Source: Planctomycetaceae bacterium (lineage in GTDB: Bacteria > Planctomycetota > Planctomycetia > Planctomycetales > Planctomycetaceae). From it: a stretch of DNA of 64,000 bases. The stretch is taken from NCBI GenBank assembly GCA_041398785.1, contig JAWKUA010000023.1:1-64000 (forward strand), written 5' to 3'. Under the pieces are notes generated by a model. It worked only from the letters and a program-made list of their open reading frames with translations, was not told where the DNA came from and searched no databases. The translations under genes and the position numbers were made by a program. This document shows positions 9,465 to 17,926 of this stretch, piece by piece. Every line of letters begins with the position of its first letter. Positions within the stretch are counted from its first letter, which is position 1.

Positions 9465-10301
9465 ATGTCAAAGACCGATCACTTGCGAGCGCGGTTCTGC
9501 CGGTTGTCGCTTCTGTTGTGCGTCGTCCTGTCAGTTTTTCAGGCGGGAACTCCGTCAGCCGCGGCTGTTGTGCAGCCAAACAACGACCCGGCGGCGCAGA
9601 CACAGCCTGTCCAGTCGCCGCCGGGGGCTGAAGCGAACCACAGCGGCCGAAACCTGGACCTTCGCGAAATGCTGCGAGCGGGCGGGGCCATCGGCTATCT
9701 GATCCTGATGCTGAGTCTGGTGATGGCCGCACTGATCATCGATCACGCGATGAATATTCGTCGCAGCACGCTGATGCCTCCGGGACTGGCGGAAGAAGTT
9801 CATCGCCTGCTGGCCGAACGAAACATTGACGACGCCAAAAAGCGATGCGAACAGCATCCGAGTTTTCTGAGCCGGGTGCTGCATGCGGGTCTGGATGAAA
9901 TCGGTGTCAGCTATGCCGCCGTGGAAAAGGCGATGGAAGATGCCGCCGTGGAACAGTCGGCTCGCCTGTTTCGTCGCATCGAATACCTGTCAGTGATCGG
10001 TACGATTGCACCAATGCTGGGACTGATGGGAACCGTCTGGGGCATGATCCAGGCGTTCCTGGAATTCGAACAGAAGGCCAACCCGCAGGTCTCCGAACTG
10101 GCGCCCGGAATCTACCGGGCACTGATTACGACGCTGCTTGGCCTGGGAGTCGCCATTCCCGCGCTCAGCGCGTTTGCCGTCTTTCGAAACCGCATCGACG
10201 AACTCGCCGCCGAAGCGACTCTGCTGGCCGAACACGTGTTTGCCGACTATCGGCGTCGAGCCAGAAAGAAGCACGGATCGGACCGCGCCACGGAAACTTG
10301 A
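9465..10301 (+). CDS. MotA/TolQ/ExbB proton channel family protein
   Basis: 278-residue inner-membrane protein. It has an N-terminal signal-like hydrophobic stretch (about 13-33, ending in SAAA), then three membrane helices at roughly 65-87, 168-190 and 208-232. The last two contain the family hallmarks IGTIAPMLGLMGTVWGMI and ALITTLLGLGVAIPAL. The family forms proton channels that energise TonB or Tol machinery together with an ExbD/TolR partner. No ExbD/TolR gene follows: the next gene is a C1-metabolism dehydrogenase. Many planctomycete ExbB paralogues carry this signal-peptide extension. Confidence 0.92.
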   Translation: MSKTDHLRARFCRLSLLLCVVLSVFQAGTPSAAAVVQPNNDPAAQTQPVQSPPGAEANHSGRNLDLREMLRAGGAIGYLILMLSLVMAALIIDHAMNIRRSTLMPPGLAEEVHRLLAERNIDDAKKRCEQHPSFLSRVLHAGLDEIGVSYAAVEKAMEDAAVEQSARLFRRIEYLSVIGTIAPMLGLMGTVWGMIQAFLEFEQKANPQVSELAPGIYRALITTLLGLGVAIPALSAFAVFRNRIDELAAEATLLAEHVFADYRRRARKKHGSDRATET

Positions 10302-10312
10302 TGCGGCATTTG

Positions 10313-10333
10313 AAATCTCAAATCTCAAATCTG
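10313..10333. repeat. Short tandem repeat, 3 x AAATCTC
   Basis: Three head-to-tail 7-mers (AAATCTC, AAATCTC, AAATCTG) sit between the ExbB stop and the ATG of the dehydrogenase, just upstream of its start. Similar AAATCTC runs are familiar from planctomycete intergenic DNA (recollection, not checked). No function is evident. Confidence 0.6.
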
Positions 10334-10342
10334 ACCTTCCCC

Positions 10343-11206
10343 ATGAAATCGATCCTCATCCAATTAGACACGGATCCGCTGCCAAGCTCATTCGACCGAG
10401 TTGTCGCGGTGGATGCGGGTGTCGACCATCTCTTCAGCTACGGAGGAATCAATCCCGATAATGTCACCGGGCTGGTTCACGGAGCCATCTTTACTCGAGG
10501 GCCGAAGGATCTGAAACACACGGCAATTTTCATCGGAGGCAGCGATGTCGCGGACGGCGAAGCGTTGCTGAAGAAGGTGTCATCGACGTTTTTCGGGCCG
10601 ATGCGAGTTTCGGTGATGATGGATTCCAACGGCTGCAACACCACCGCCGCGGCTGCCGTGGTCGCGGCGAAGCAACATCTGTCGCTGGATCAGACGTCGG
10701 CCGTCGTCCTAGGAGGAACCGGGCCGGTGGGATTGCGCGTCGCCCAGTTGCTTGCTCACGAAAACTGCGACGTCACGCTGGTTTCGCGGTCGCACGATCG
10801 GGCCGCCGCGGCCTGTGATTCCATCGCCGCGAAAGCACCCGGAGCCCGATTGACCCCTGTCGCGGCGTCCTCCGACAGCGAGTTCCTGGACATCTGCCGG
10901 GGAAAGCAGCTCGTCGTGGCCGCCGGAGCCGCCGGAATCTGCTTTCTTCAGGAAGGCTCCCTCAGCAGCCTCACCAGCCTAAAGGTCGCTATTGACCTGA
11001 ACGCTGTCCCGCCGACCGGGCTTGTCGATGTCGCCGCGAACGACAAAGGCACCGAAAAACACGGCGTGATTTGTTTCGGAGCGCTCGGCGTCGGCGGGAC
11101 CAAAATGAAAGTCCACCGCCAGGCAATCCTGCGACTGCTCGAATCCAACGACGCAGTCCTGGATACGAAGCAGATCTACGACATCGCACTGCAGGTAACG
11201 AAATAG
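10343..11206 (+). CDS. NAD(P)-dependent methylenetetrahydromethanopterin dehydrogenase (MtdB/MtdC type)
   Basis: 287-residue cytoplasmic enzyme that oxidises methylene-H4MPT to methenyl-H4MPT in the formaldehyde/C1 oxidation pathway. The N-terminal substrate domain contains the family stretches DAGVDHLFSYGGI and GCNTTAAAAV. The Rossmann dinucleotide motif VVLGGTGPVGLRVAQLLA lies at about 128-146. The C-terminal part (ALGVGGTKMKVHR) is also typical. The start is placed at ATG 10343 because the in-frame residues upstream are an A/T-rich tandem repeat, not protein-like; no strong ribosome binding site is present. H4MPT-linked C1 genes are known in planctomycetes. Two more genes linked to this cofactor lie at 22741 and 36953. 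Confidence 0.9.
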   Translation: MKSILIQLDTDPLPSSFDRVVAVDAGVDHLFSYGGINPDNVTGLVHGAIFTRGPKDLKHTAIFIGGSDVADGEALLKKVSSTFFGPMRVSVMMDSNGCNTTAAAAVVAAKQHLSLDQTSAVVLGGTGPVGLRVAQLLAHENCDVTLVSRSHDRAAAACDSIAAKAPGARLTPVAASSDSEFLDICRGKQLVVAAGAAGICFLQEGSLSSLTSLKVAIDLNAVPPTGLVDVAANDKGTEKHGVICFGALGVGGTKMKVHRQAILRLLESNDAVLDTKQIYDIALQVTK

Positions 11207-11222
11207 CACAACCGAGAACCCT

Positions 11223-11353
11223 GCGGCGTTTGGGAAAACTGGCCATCTTGGAACAAAACGGCATGCGACTGCGGACACAACAGCGAGTTGAATTCGGCAG
11301 GCTGCTATTGTCGGATCCGGGCCGACGCACGAAACTGGCTGGCCAAACGCCGC
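11223..11353. repeat. 11-bp inverted repeat with 109-bp spacer
   Basis: GCGGCGTTTGG at 11223-11233 is the exact reverse complement of CCAAACGCCGC at 11343-11353. The 282-bp gap between the dehydrogenase and the next lipoprotein gene contains little else; a short GTCGG/CCGAC hairpin lies inside the spacer. It could be a small non-autonomous element or chance. Confidence 0.4.
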
Positions 11354-11488
11354 GTTGGCCCTGGTGGAACGGTGCGGCGAGCGGCTGTGACACGTTCAGG
11401 GAACGAACGGGTTGCGGTCGGCGAACCGATGCCAGTCGCGTTTTAAGAGTTCCGGAAGGCCGATCGTCGGCTCGACGCCCTCCGCAGA

Positions 11489-12091
11489 ATGCTCATGGAC
11501 GAGCCTCACGTGCGTGCCCAGTCTGTCATTCCCGGTCAACTTCGCGCCGCCGCCCTGGTGACGGCGATGCTGTTGTCCGGTTGCCTGTCAATGCCCGCGC
11601 GACAAGCGCCGGTGCAGAATGCGCTTGTGATTCCGGCCGGTCAGTTCGACCTGATGTGGGAACGTTCCGTCGCCGTGCTGAACAACTATCATTTCATGGT
11701 CGCTCGCGAGAGTAAGCTGGAAGGCCTGATTGAAACCCACTATCGAGCCGGTTCGAATCTGTTTGAGCCGTGGAATCCGGATTCCGCGGATACCGCCAAC
11801 CGGCTGGAAAGTACGCTGCAGTCAATTCGGCGACGGGTGATTGTGCAGTTTCAGAATACGAGTGCCGATTCGATGACCGTCATCGTTCGTGTCGAAAAGC
11901 AGATTGAAGATGTCCCCGGCCTGGCAGCGAACTACGAAGGCGGAGCCTCGTTTCCGGAATCCGATCCGCTGGACCGCGATCTGAATCAGGTGCTGGGACA
12001 ATCGACGCCTTCTCGCTGGATTTCCAGAGGCACGGACCCGGCTTTGGAATCGAAACTGATTCGCGACATTCAGCAGGCCGTTCTTCAGTAG
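11489..12091 (+). CDS. Hypothetical lipoprotein
   Basis: 200-residue predicted lipoprotein. A hydrophobic signal segment (LRAAALVTAMLLSGC) ends in lipobox LLSGC with the lipidated Cys at about residue 32, so the mature protein starts CLSMPARQAP. The rest is soluble, mixed alpha/beta, with no motif I recognise. Comparable planctomycete lipoproteins of this size occur near membrane or secretion genes, but no function can be assigned. The start could be ATG 11489 or ATG 11495. It ends 11 bp before the GTG of the ketosynthase, so the two may be co-transcribed. Confidence 0.8.
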   Translation: MLMDEPHVRAQSVIPGQLRAAALVTAMLLSGCLSMPARQAPVQNALVIPAGQFDLMWERSVAVLNNYHFMVARESKLEGLIETHYRAGSNLFEPWNPDSADTANRLESTLQSIRRRVIVQFQNTSADSMTVIVRVEKQIEDVPGLAANYEGGASFPESDPLDRDLNQVLGQSTPSRWISRGTDPALESKLIRDIQQAVLQ

Positions 12092-12102
12092 GCTCCTGTC
12101 GC

Positions 12103-13434
12103 GTGTTCTGTTTCACCGATCCCCTGCACGCCGAACGCGACGTCCTGGTCACCGGCGTCGGCCTGGTCACTCCGCTTGGCGTCGGCCGGGAAGAATCGTG
12201 GCGACGTCTGCTTGCCGGCGAACGCGGGGGAAGCGATGCGATTCGGTTTGATGACCAATCCGACGCACAACTTCAAACGCTGCTGCGACGTCGCGCGGCG
12301 GGAGCGCCGGTTGATCGCTCGCAATTGGCGGCATTGCTGGCGCGGCGAATGGCGGCAGCCGTTGTGTCGACCTCGCTGCCGCCGTGGCAGGCAGACGACG
12401 TCCTCATTTCGCTGATTTCGTACGCGGCGCTTGAAGCCTGCGAAGACGCGAACCTGCGATCGCTGCTACACGGCAACACGAAAGCCGGCTGCGTGATCGG
12501 CACCAGCAAGAGCAGCCTGGCGCAGATGGAAGCTCAGTGCCGGCTGCTGCAAGACGGCGCTTCCGGGCCGCTGAAGAATGGCGACGGCGACGGTCGCCGA
12601 TGGGCGAACGTGTTTCGATCAGACGCTCCGCTGCAGGCCGTTCGGCAATTGACGGGAATTTCCGGCCCGGGTTCGTGTCCGGTGGCGGCATGCGCGACGG
12701 GACTGATCAGCGTCATTCAGGCCGCGGAATGGGTGCGAACCGGGTTGTGTGACGTGTGCCTTGCCGGAAGCGTGGACGCGTCGCTGAGGCCGTCGGTACT
12801 GGCGTCGTTTCATCGGCTGGGTGTGTTGTCGCACGACAGCGACGCGGCGACGGCGTGCCGACCCTTCGATGAAAATCGTGACGGCTTCATCATCGGCGAA
12901 GGAGCGGCCGTGCTGGTTCTGGAATCCCGGCGTCACGCGGAACGTCGCGAGGCCACAGCCTATGGCAGACTGCTGAGCGGCGGCTGGCTGTCGGATCCCA
13001 CCGGCCTGACGCAGATCGACGTGCAGGGCACCGTCGTTTCGGAATTGCTGAAGCGACTCATTGCGGCAATCGGCAACGATGCACACATCGATCACATCAA
13101 CCTGCATGGCACGGGCACGGAGCCCAACGATCTGGCCGAAGCTCGCGGCCTGAGATCGGCATTTGGCAGCGGGGTTCCCGTTTGTTCGGCGGTGAAGGGC
13201 TCCATCGGCCACCTGCTCGGCGGAGCGGGAAGTGTCGAACTGGCCATGACACTGCTCGGTCTGCGTGACCAGGTGATTCCACCCTGCGTCAATCTTCAGA
13301 CGCTCGACGAACGGTGCGACATTCCGCTGATCGGCGGGCGAGCAACACCACATTCGCAGCAGATTGTGGCCAAGCTGTCACTGGGATTTGGAGGCCATGT
13401 GGCGGGCTGCGTGCTCGAACGCACCGCTACGTGA
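12103..13434 (+). CDS. Beta-ketoacyl-ACP synthase family protein (KAS I/II-like)
   Basis: 443-residue thiolase-fold condensing enzyme. The active-site triad is intact: C197 in PVAACATG, H335 in NLHGTGTEPND, and K365/H370 in AVKGSIGHLLGGAG. The family condenses an acyl thioester with malonyl-ACP in fatty-acid or polyketide synthesis. No acyl carrier protein, ketoreductase or other fatty-acid gene adjoins it, so it may be an accessory ketosynthase rather than the housekeeping FabF. The start is GTG 12103, 11 bp after the lipoprotein stop; the conserved fold begins at about residue 13 (DVLVTGVGLVTPLG), so little sequence precedes it. Confidence 0.9.
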   Translation: MFCFTDPLHAERDVLVTGVGLVTPLGVGREESWRRLLAGERGGSDAIRFDDQSDAQLQTLLRRRAAGAPVDRSQLAALLARRMAAAVVSTSLPPWQADDVLISLISYAALEACEDANLRSLLHGNTKAGCVIGTSKSSLAQMEAQCRLLQDGASGPLKNGDGDGRRWANVFRSDAPLQAVRQLTGISGPGSCPVAACATGLISVIQAAEWVRTGLCDVCLAGSVDASLRPSVLASFHRLGVLSHDSDAATACRPFDENRDGFIIGEGAAVLVLESRRHAERREATAYGRLLSGGWLSDPTGLTQIDVQGTVVSELLKRLIAAIGNDAHIDHINLHGTGTEPNDLAEARGLRSAFGSGVPVCSAVKGSIGHLLGGAGSVELAMTLLGLRDQVIPPCVNLQTLDERCDIPLIGGRATPHSQQIVAKLSLGFGGHVAGCVLERTAT

Positions 13435-13711
13435 CGGCGATCCGCGGCGGAGGTAAATCGCAGGCATCCGTGGACGCTGCGGCAGCGTTCCGGTGCGCCG
13501 GGACGGGAAACGTGACGCATCCTGCGTGGTTCGCCGCCTTGCACTCCGTCACGGGCCGGTTACGCTGCGGTCCCCGAATTCTTCAACCGGATCGGGAATC
13601 CGGGATCGGCTTCGGGACTGCGGCGACCAATGCCGTTGTCTGCGGTTTTCCGGCCGGTGCTGTCCCGTTTTTTCGAAGTGCGTCTGAGTCGTCCCGCCCG
13701 GAACCGCCGCA

Positions 13712-14671
13712 ATGCAGCCCGCGATCGAGTGTGTTCAACTGACCAAGACCTGGCCGGGAAAACCGCCCGTCGAAGCCGTGCGCGGGATCGACCTGCGGAT
13801 TGAGGAAGGCGAGTGCTTCGGAGTGCTGGGACCCAACGGCGCAGGCAAGACCACGACGATCGAAATCTGCGAAGGCCTGTTGTCCGCCACGTCCGGCGAC
13901 GCTCGCATCTTCGGACAAAGCTGGGCGGACCATGCGTCAGCGATTCGCGAGCAGATCGGCATTTCGCTGCAGGAAACGCACCTGTCGGACAAACTGACGG
14001 TGCTGGAAACGGTCACCCTGTTTCGGAGTTTTTATCGTTCCGGTATAGCTCCGGAAGAAGTCATCGCTGCCGTTTCGCTGCAGGAGAAGACTCACGCCCG
14101 AATCAAGGAACTGTCCGGCGGCCAGAAGCAGCGAGTGGCTCTGGCGACGTCGCTGGTTGGCAATCCCCGGCTGCTGTTTCTGGACGAACCCACAACCGGA
14201 CTGGACCCGCAGTCACGGCGCGAAGTCTGGTCGATCATTCGCAGCTTCCGTGAACGCGGCGGCACGATTCTGCTGACGACTCACTACATGGATGAAGCCG
14301 AGCGATTGTGTGACCGCGTCGCAATCTTCGATCACGGAAAGATCCTGGCTCTGGACACTCCCCGTAATCTGATCGCCGGGCTGGGAGCCGAGCATTTCGT
14401 CGAATTCACGGTCACCACTGACCAGAGTGCTGCGCTGGACGACGATTTCGGCAGCGACCTTCCGGGAGTCCTGAGCGCCCGAACGGAAGCCAGCGTCCAC
14501 TGCCTGTCCGTGACTCAGCCCCACGTCGCGATTCCGGCCCTGCTGCAGCGGCTGACCGAACAGTCGGCGGAACTCACCTCCCTGACAACGCATCAGGCAT
14601 CGCTGGAAGACGTTTTCGTTCACCACGCCGGACACGGGCTGAACGCCGGGGAAACGGCGGTGACCGCATGA
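13712..14671 (+). CDS. ABC transporter ATP-binding protein (ABC-2 exporter)
   Basis: 319-residue ATPase with Walker A GPNGAGKTTT (about 40-49), Q-loop (SLQET), signature LSGGQKQR, Walker B LLFLDEPTTGLDP and switch His in LLTTHYMDEAE. The C-terminal extension of about 90 residues is the usual DrrA/NatA-like tail. It overlaps the permease gene by 4 bp (ATGA), so the two form one exporter. The substrate is unknown; related systems export drugs, lipids or surface polymers. A 277-bp gap upstream (13435-13711) shows no other feature. Confidence 0.94.
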   Translation: MQPAIECVQLTKTWPGKPPVEAVRGIDLRIEEGECFGVLGPNGAGKTTTIEICEGLLSATSGDARIFGQSWADHASAIREQIGISLQETHLSDKLTVLETVTLFRSFYRSGIAPEEVIAAVSLQEKTHARIKELSGGQKQRVALATSLVGNPRLLFLDEPTTGLDPQSRREVWSIIRSFRERGGTILLTTHYMDEAERLCDRVAIFDHGKILALDTPRNLIAGLGAEHFVEFTVTTDQSAALDDDFGSDLPGVLSARTEASVHCLSVTQPHVAIPALLQRLTEQSAELTSLTTHQASLEDVFVHHAGHGLNAGETAVTA

Positions 14672-15726
14672 AGCAGTCTCTGTCAGTGCACCCGCTGGTC
14701 CAGTTATTCCTGGCCCGAGTCCGCGAATTCCTTCGTCAGCCGGAAGCCGTGTTCTGGGCCTACGTCTTTCCGCTGGTGATGGTGATTGCTCTGGGACTGG
14801 CCTTTCGCAGCGAACCCGTCGAAGCGGTGTCCGTCGCGGTTCAGGAAGGACCGCTTGCCGAAGCCACCGCCGACCGGCTGCGAAGTGACAAGCGGTTCAT
14901 CGTGTCCGTTCATTCCGAAGAGGAAGTTCGACGGCGGCTGAGGGTCGGCAGGAGCGAACTGATCGTGATTGCCGACGAAACTCCCGCAGGTCCCGGCTAC
15001 ACGTATCTGTTCGACCCGACGCGGCCCGGCAGCGTCCTGGCTCGCAACACGGTTGACGACACACTGCAGCGCGAGGCGGGCAGGCAGGACGTGGCGGAAA
15101 CTCGCGATGAGCAGATTTCGGAGCCGGGCAGCCGCTATATCGATTTTCTGGTGCCGGGGCTGCTGGGGCTGGGACTGATGGGAGGCGGCGTTTGGGGCGT
15201 CGGCTTTGCCATCGTTGACATGCGGATTCGCCAGTTGCTGAAACGCTTTGTCGGAACGCCGATGAAGAAGTCTCATTTCGTGGCTTCCATGATGCTCAGC
15301 CGCATGGTGTTTATGGTGCCGGAAATCGTGGTGCTGCTGGCATTTTCGCGGCTGCTGTTCGGAGTCACGAATCACGGCAGCTACTGGCTGGTGGGACTGC
15401 TGGTGGTGCTGGGAGCATTCGAATTCGCGGGGATCGGTCTGCTGATCGCCAGCCGCGCGAAAACGCTGGAATCGTTTTCAGGACTGATGAATCTGGTCCT
15501 GGTGCCGATGTGGATCGGTTCCGGAATCTTCTTTTCCGCGGAACGGTTTCCTGCTGTCGTGCAGCCGGTCATCGCCGTGATGCCGCTGACTCCCCTGATC
15601 GCCGCCCTGCGAAGCGTGATGCAGGAAGGTGCCGGCATGACCGAAATCCTGCCGCAACTGAGTCTGGTGGCAGCGTGGGGCGCGATCACGTTTGTGCTGA
15701 GTCTGAAGCTGTTTCGCTGGGAATGA
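14668..15726 (+). CDS. ABC-2 type transporter permease
   Basis: 352-residue inner-membrane permease translated from an ATG overlapping the ATPase stop. One membrane helix lies near the N-terminus (about 26-46), then an extracytoplasmic domain of about 130 residues, then five or six helices between about 157 and 345. This is the standard ABC-2 half-transporter topology with the extended first loop. The cytoplasmic stretch RQLLKRFVGTPMKKSHF before the second helix is typical. It should dimerise and pair with the adjacent ATPase. Confidence 0.92.
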   Translation: MKQSLSVHPLVQLFLARVREFLRQPEAVFWAYVFPLVMVIALGLAFRSEPVEAVSVAVQEGPLAEATADRLRSDKRFIVSVHSEEEVRRRLRVGRSELIVIADETPAGPGYTYLFDPTRPGSVLARNTVDDTLQREAGRQDVAETRDEQISEPGSRYIDFLVPGLLGLGLMGGGVWGVGFAIVDMRIRQLLKRFVGTPMKKSHFVASMMLSRMVFMVPEIVVLLAFSRLLFGVTNHGSYWLVGLLVVLGAFEFAGIGLLIASRAKTLESFSGLMNLVLVPMWIGSGIFFSAERFPAVVQPVIAVMPLTPLIAALRSVMQEGAGMTEILPQLSLVAAWGAITFVLSLKLFRWE

Positions 15727-15914
15727 CACCGCCGGACACAGCGACGTCGCCATACCGCCGAGCACCGTTTTCGCCCGCGTCACGGCAGAATGGCATATTT
15801 TCAAAAACAGATTTGTGTATGATTCCGCTGCCGTTCGTAGTTTTGCCAGACGACATTTCCGCGGACAGAGCACATTTTTCAACAAGAATACGAAAGACCT
15901 GGACGGAGTAACCT

Positions 15915-17177
15915 ATGAGTAAGTTCTTTTCAGGAATAACGGCTGTTGCGTTCGCCGGCCTGCTGGGCATCTCCGGATGTCAGCAGGAAGCGGGTACTGC
16001 TTCAACCGGCTCCAGTGCGGCAGCAGACCCTGGTTCACCGGCACCCGGCACGACGGCGTCAAGCCCGCTTCCTCCGGGCACATCGGTTGAAGCCACTCCG
16101 GCGGCCGGCACCCGGGCGACGGCAACAACGGCCACACCCGCGTCCAGTTCAACAACATCCGACCGTTCCGATGCCAACCTCCCGAAGCCGGACCTGAACC
16201 CGGGCGACGCAGCTCCTCAGATTTCGATTTCGAAATGGGTCCAGGGCAAGCCGGTCGAGAAGTTTGAAGGCGGCCAGATCTACGTCGTCGAATTCTGGGC
16301 GACATGGTGCGGCCCGTGCCTTCAGGCCATGCCTCACATGAGCGAACTGCAGCAGCACTATGGTGACAAGGTGCAATTCATCGGCATTTCCAATGAAGAT
16401 GACGAAACCGTTGGCACGTTCATGGAACGCAAGTCGCATCTGGGAAAGGTCTGGTCGGAAGTCCTGAGCTACCGAATTGCGCTGGACCGAAACGATGCCA
16501 CAAACACGTCGTACATGCAGGCCGCAATGCAGAACGGTATCCCGTGTGCTTTTATCGTGGGACGAACCGGCAATGTGGAATGGGTTGGTCATCCGATGAC
16601 CATCGACGAGCCGCTGCAGGCCGTTGTTGACGGTACCTGGGATACCGCTGCCGCTCGCGCTGAATTCATTGAAGAAAACGCCCTGGAACTCATGCAACAG
16701 CAGATCAACATGGCGGCTCAGGAAGGCGACTTCAAGAAAGCACTTGGCCTGTGCGACGAGGTGGACCGGCTGTTCTCCGGCAATGAGGAACCGCTGACCT
16801 TTATGCGAATTCAACTGCACGCCATGTCCGGCGACACGGCGGCGTTGCAGAAGTTTTCCACGGAAACCGTCGAGAAGAACTTTGAAAAAGTAGAAATCCT
16901 GAACGCCGTCGCATACGCCCTGGCAAACTCCTCAGAACTCCCGGAATCCGTTAAGGCGCTGGCTGTAAAGGCCGCCCGTCAGGCTTCGAAGCTGAGCGAC
17001 GACAAGGATCCCAACGTGCTGGACACGCTGGCGACAGCCCTGCACGCCAGCGGTGACCTGACCGGAGCTGTCGAGGCCATGGAAAAGGCCGTCGCCGGCG
17101 CTCCTGGATACGCCATGTTCGAACAGAAACTCGATAACTATAAAGCGGATGCCGCAAAGGCCGCCGACGGCAAGTAG
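15915..17177 (+). CDS. TlpA/ResA-like thioredoxin-fold lipoprotein
   Basis: 420-residue exported lipoprotein. The lipobox GISGC gives lipidated C22, followed by a long Ala/Pro/Ser/Thr linker to about residue 90. The thioredoxin domain spans about 95-235, with the redox motif WCGPC (C132, C135) inside YVVEFWATWCGPC. The C-terminal 180 residues are helical and TPR-like, with YALANSSELPESVKALAVKAAR and a DPNVLDTLATALHASGDL repeat. Proteins of this type reduce disulfides or assist cytochrome maturation on the outer face of the membrane. ATG 15915 follows AGTAACCT only loosely, so the ribosome binding site is weak. A strong terminator follows the gene. Confidence 0.92.
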   Translation: MSKFFSGITAVAFAGLLGISGCQQEAGTASTGSSAAADPGSPAPGTTASSPLPPGTSVEATPAAGTRATATTATPASSSTTSDRSDANLPKPDLNPGDAAPQISISKWVQGKPVEKFEGGQIYVVEFWATWCGPCLQAMPHMSELQQHYGDKVQFIGISNEDDETVGTFMERKSHLGKVWSEVLSYRIALDRNDATNTSYMQAAMQNGIPCAFIVGRTGNVEWVGHPMTIDEPLQAVVDGTWDTAAARAEFIEENALELMQQQINMAAQEGDFKKALGLCDEVDRLFSGNEEPLTFMRIQLHAMSGDTAALQKFSTETVEKNFEKVEILNAVAYALANSSELPESVKALAVKAARQASKLSDDKDPNVLDTLATALHASGDLTGAVEAMEKAVAGAPGYAMFEQKLDNYKADAAKAADGK

Positions 17178-17218
17178 CTGTCGTCGCTCGAAACCAAAAG
17201 CGGAACCGCATCACTCAG

Positions 17219-17255
17219 AAGGCGGCAGGACTCAGTGAGCCCTGCCGCCTTTTTT
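17219..17255 (+). terminator. Rho-independent terminator
   Basis: AAGGCGGCAGG at 17219-17229 pairs perfectly with CCTGCCGCCTT at 17241-17251, leaving a short loop and followed by a T run to 17255. It ends the TlpA-like gene and isolates it from the nitroreductase that starts 23 bp later. Confidence 0.92.
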
Positions 17256-17277
17256 ACGAACAGGGCTTGCGAATCGA

Positions 17278-17877
17278 ATGAGCACTGAATCGCCATCGAC
17301 CGTTGATATCCTTCGGCGCGTCATCGCCGGCCGCCGCAGCATCAAGCCGTCGGAGTTTCGTGAGGACCCGATTCCCGACGATATGATTCACGACATGCTG
17401 AACAACGCCAACTGGGCTCCCACACACGGCATGACCGAGCCCTGGCGTTTCTTTGTCTTCTGCGGTGACGCTCGCCGACGGCTGGGCGAATTCCTGGCGG
17501 ACGTGTACGACGGAATGACACCGCCGGAATTGCGAAAACCCGCCAAAGGTGACCAACTGATTTCCAACGCGTGCCGGTCGTCTCACGTCATCGCCATCGC
17601 GATGCGGCGGCAGGTCAGCGAGAAGATCCCCGAATTGGAAGAAATCGAAGCCGTCGCCTGTGCCGTTCAGAATCTGCACCTGACGGCGACGGCATACGGA
17701 ATCGGTGGCTACTGGTCGTCGGGGGCCGCAATCTGCAGCAGTGCTTTTCGCGACCATCTGGGGCTCGGTGAAAAAGACCGCGTACTGGGACTCTTTTACC
17801 TTGGTTATCCCGCCAATGGCTGGCCACAGGGGAGTCGCACCCCGTTTAAGGACAAGGTCACCTGGCTGCACGAGTAG
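17278..17877 (+). CDS. Nitroreductase family protein
   Basis: 199-residue FMN-dependent oxidoreductase. The N-terminal RRVIAGRRSIKPSEF with DMLNNANWAPTHGMTEPWRF is the classic FMN phosphate and isoalloxazine-binding region. GIGGYWSSGAA and VLGLFYLGYP are later family motifs. Proteins of this group reduce nitro compounds, quinones or flavins with NAD(P)H; the physiological substrate is unknown. The start at ATG 17278 lies 23 bp past the terminator, so the promoter must lie within or before the terminator stem or be supplied by read-through. Confidence 0.93.
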   Translation: MSTESPSTVDILRRVIAGRRSIKPSEFREDPIPDDMIHDMLNNANWAPTHGMTEPWRFFVFCGDARRRLGEFLADVYDGMTPPELRKPAKGDQLISNACRSSHVIAIAMRRQVSEKIPELEEIEAVACAVQNLHLTATAYGIGGYWSSGAAICSSAFRDHLGLGEKDRVLGLFYLGYPANGWPQGSRTPFKDKVTWLHE

Positions 17878-17926
17878 CCGCACCGCTTCACGCCCGCCGG
17901 CGTGCAACAATCCTTTCGGTCCGCCG

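Noticed and set aside
11748..11762. GGTTCGAATC box resembling a tRNA T-loop
   Set aside because: Inside the lipoprotein coding sequence, with no cloverleaf possible.
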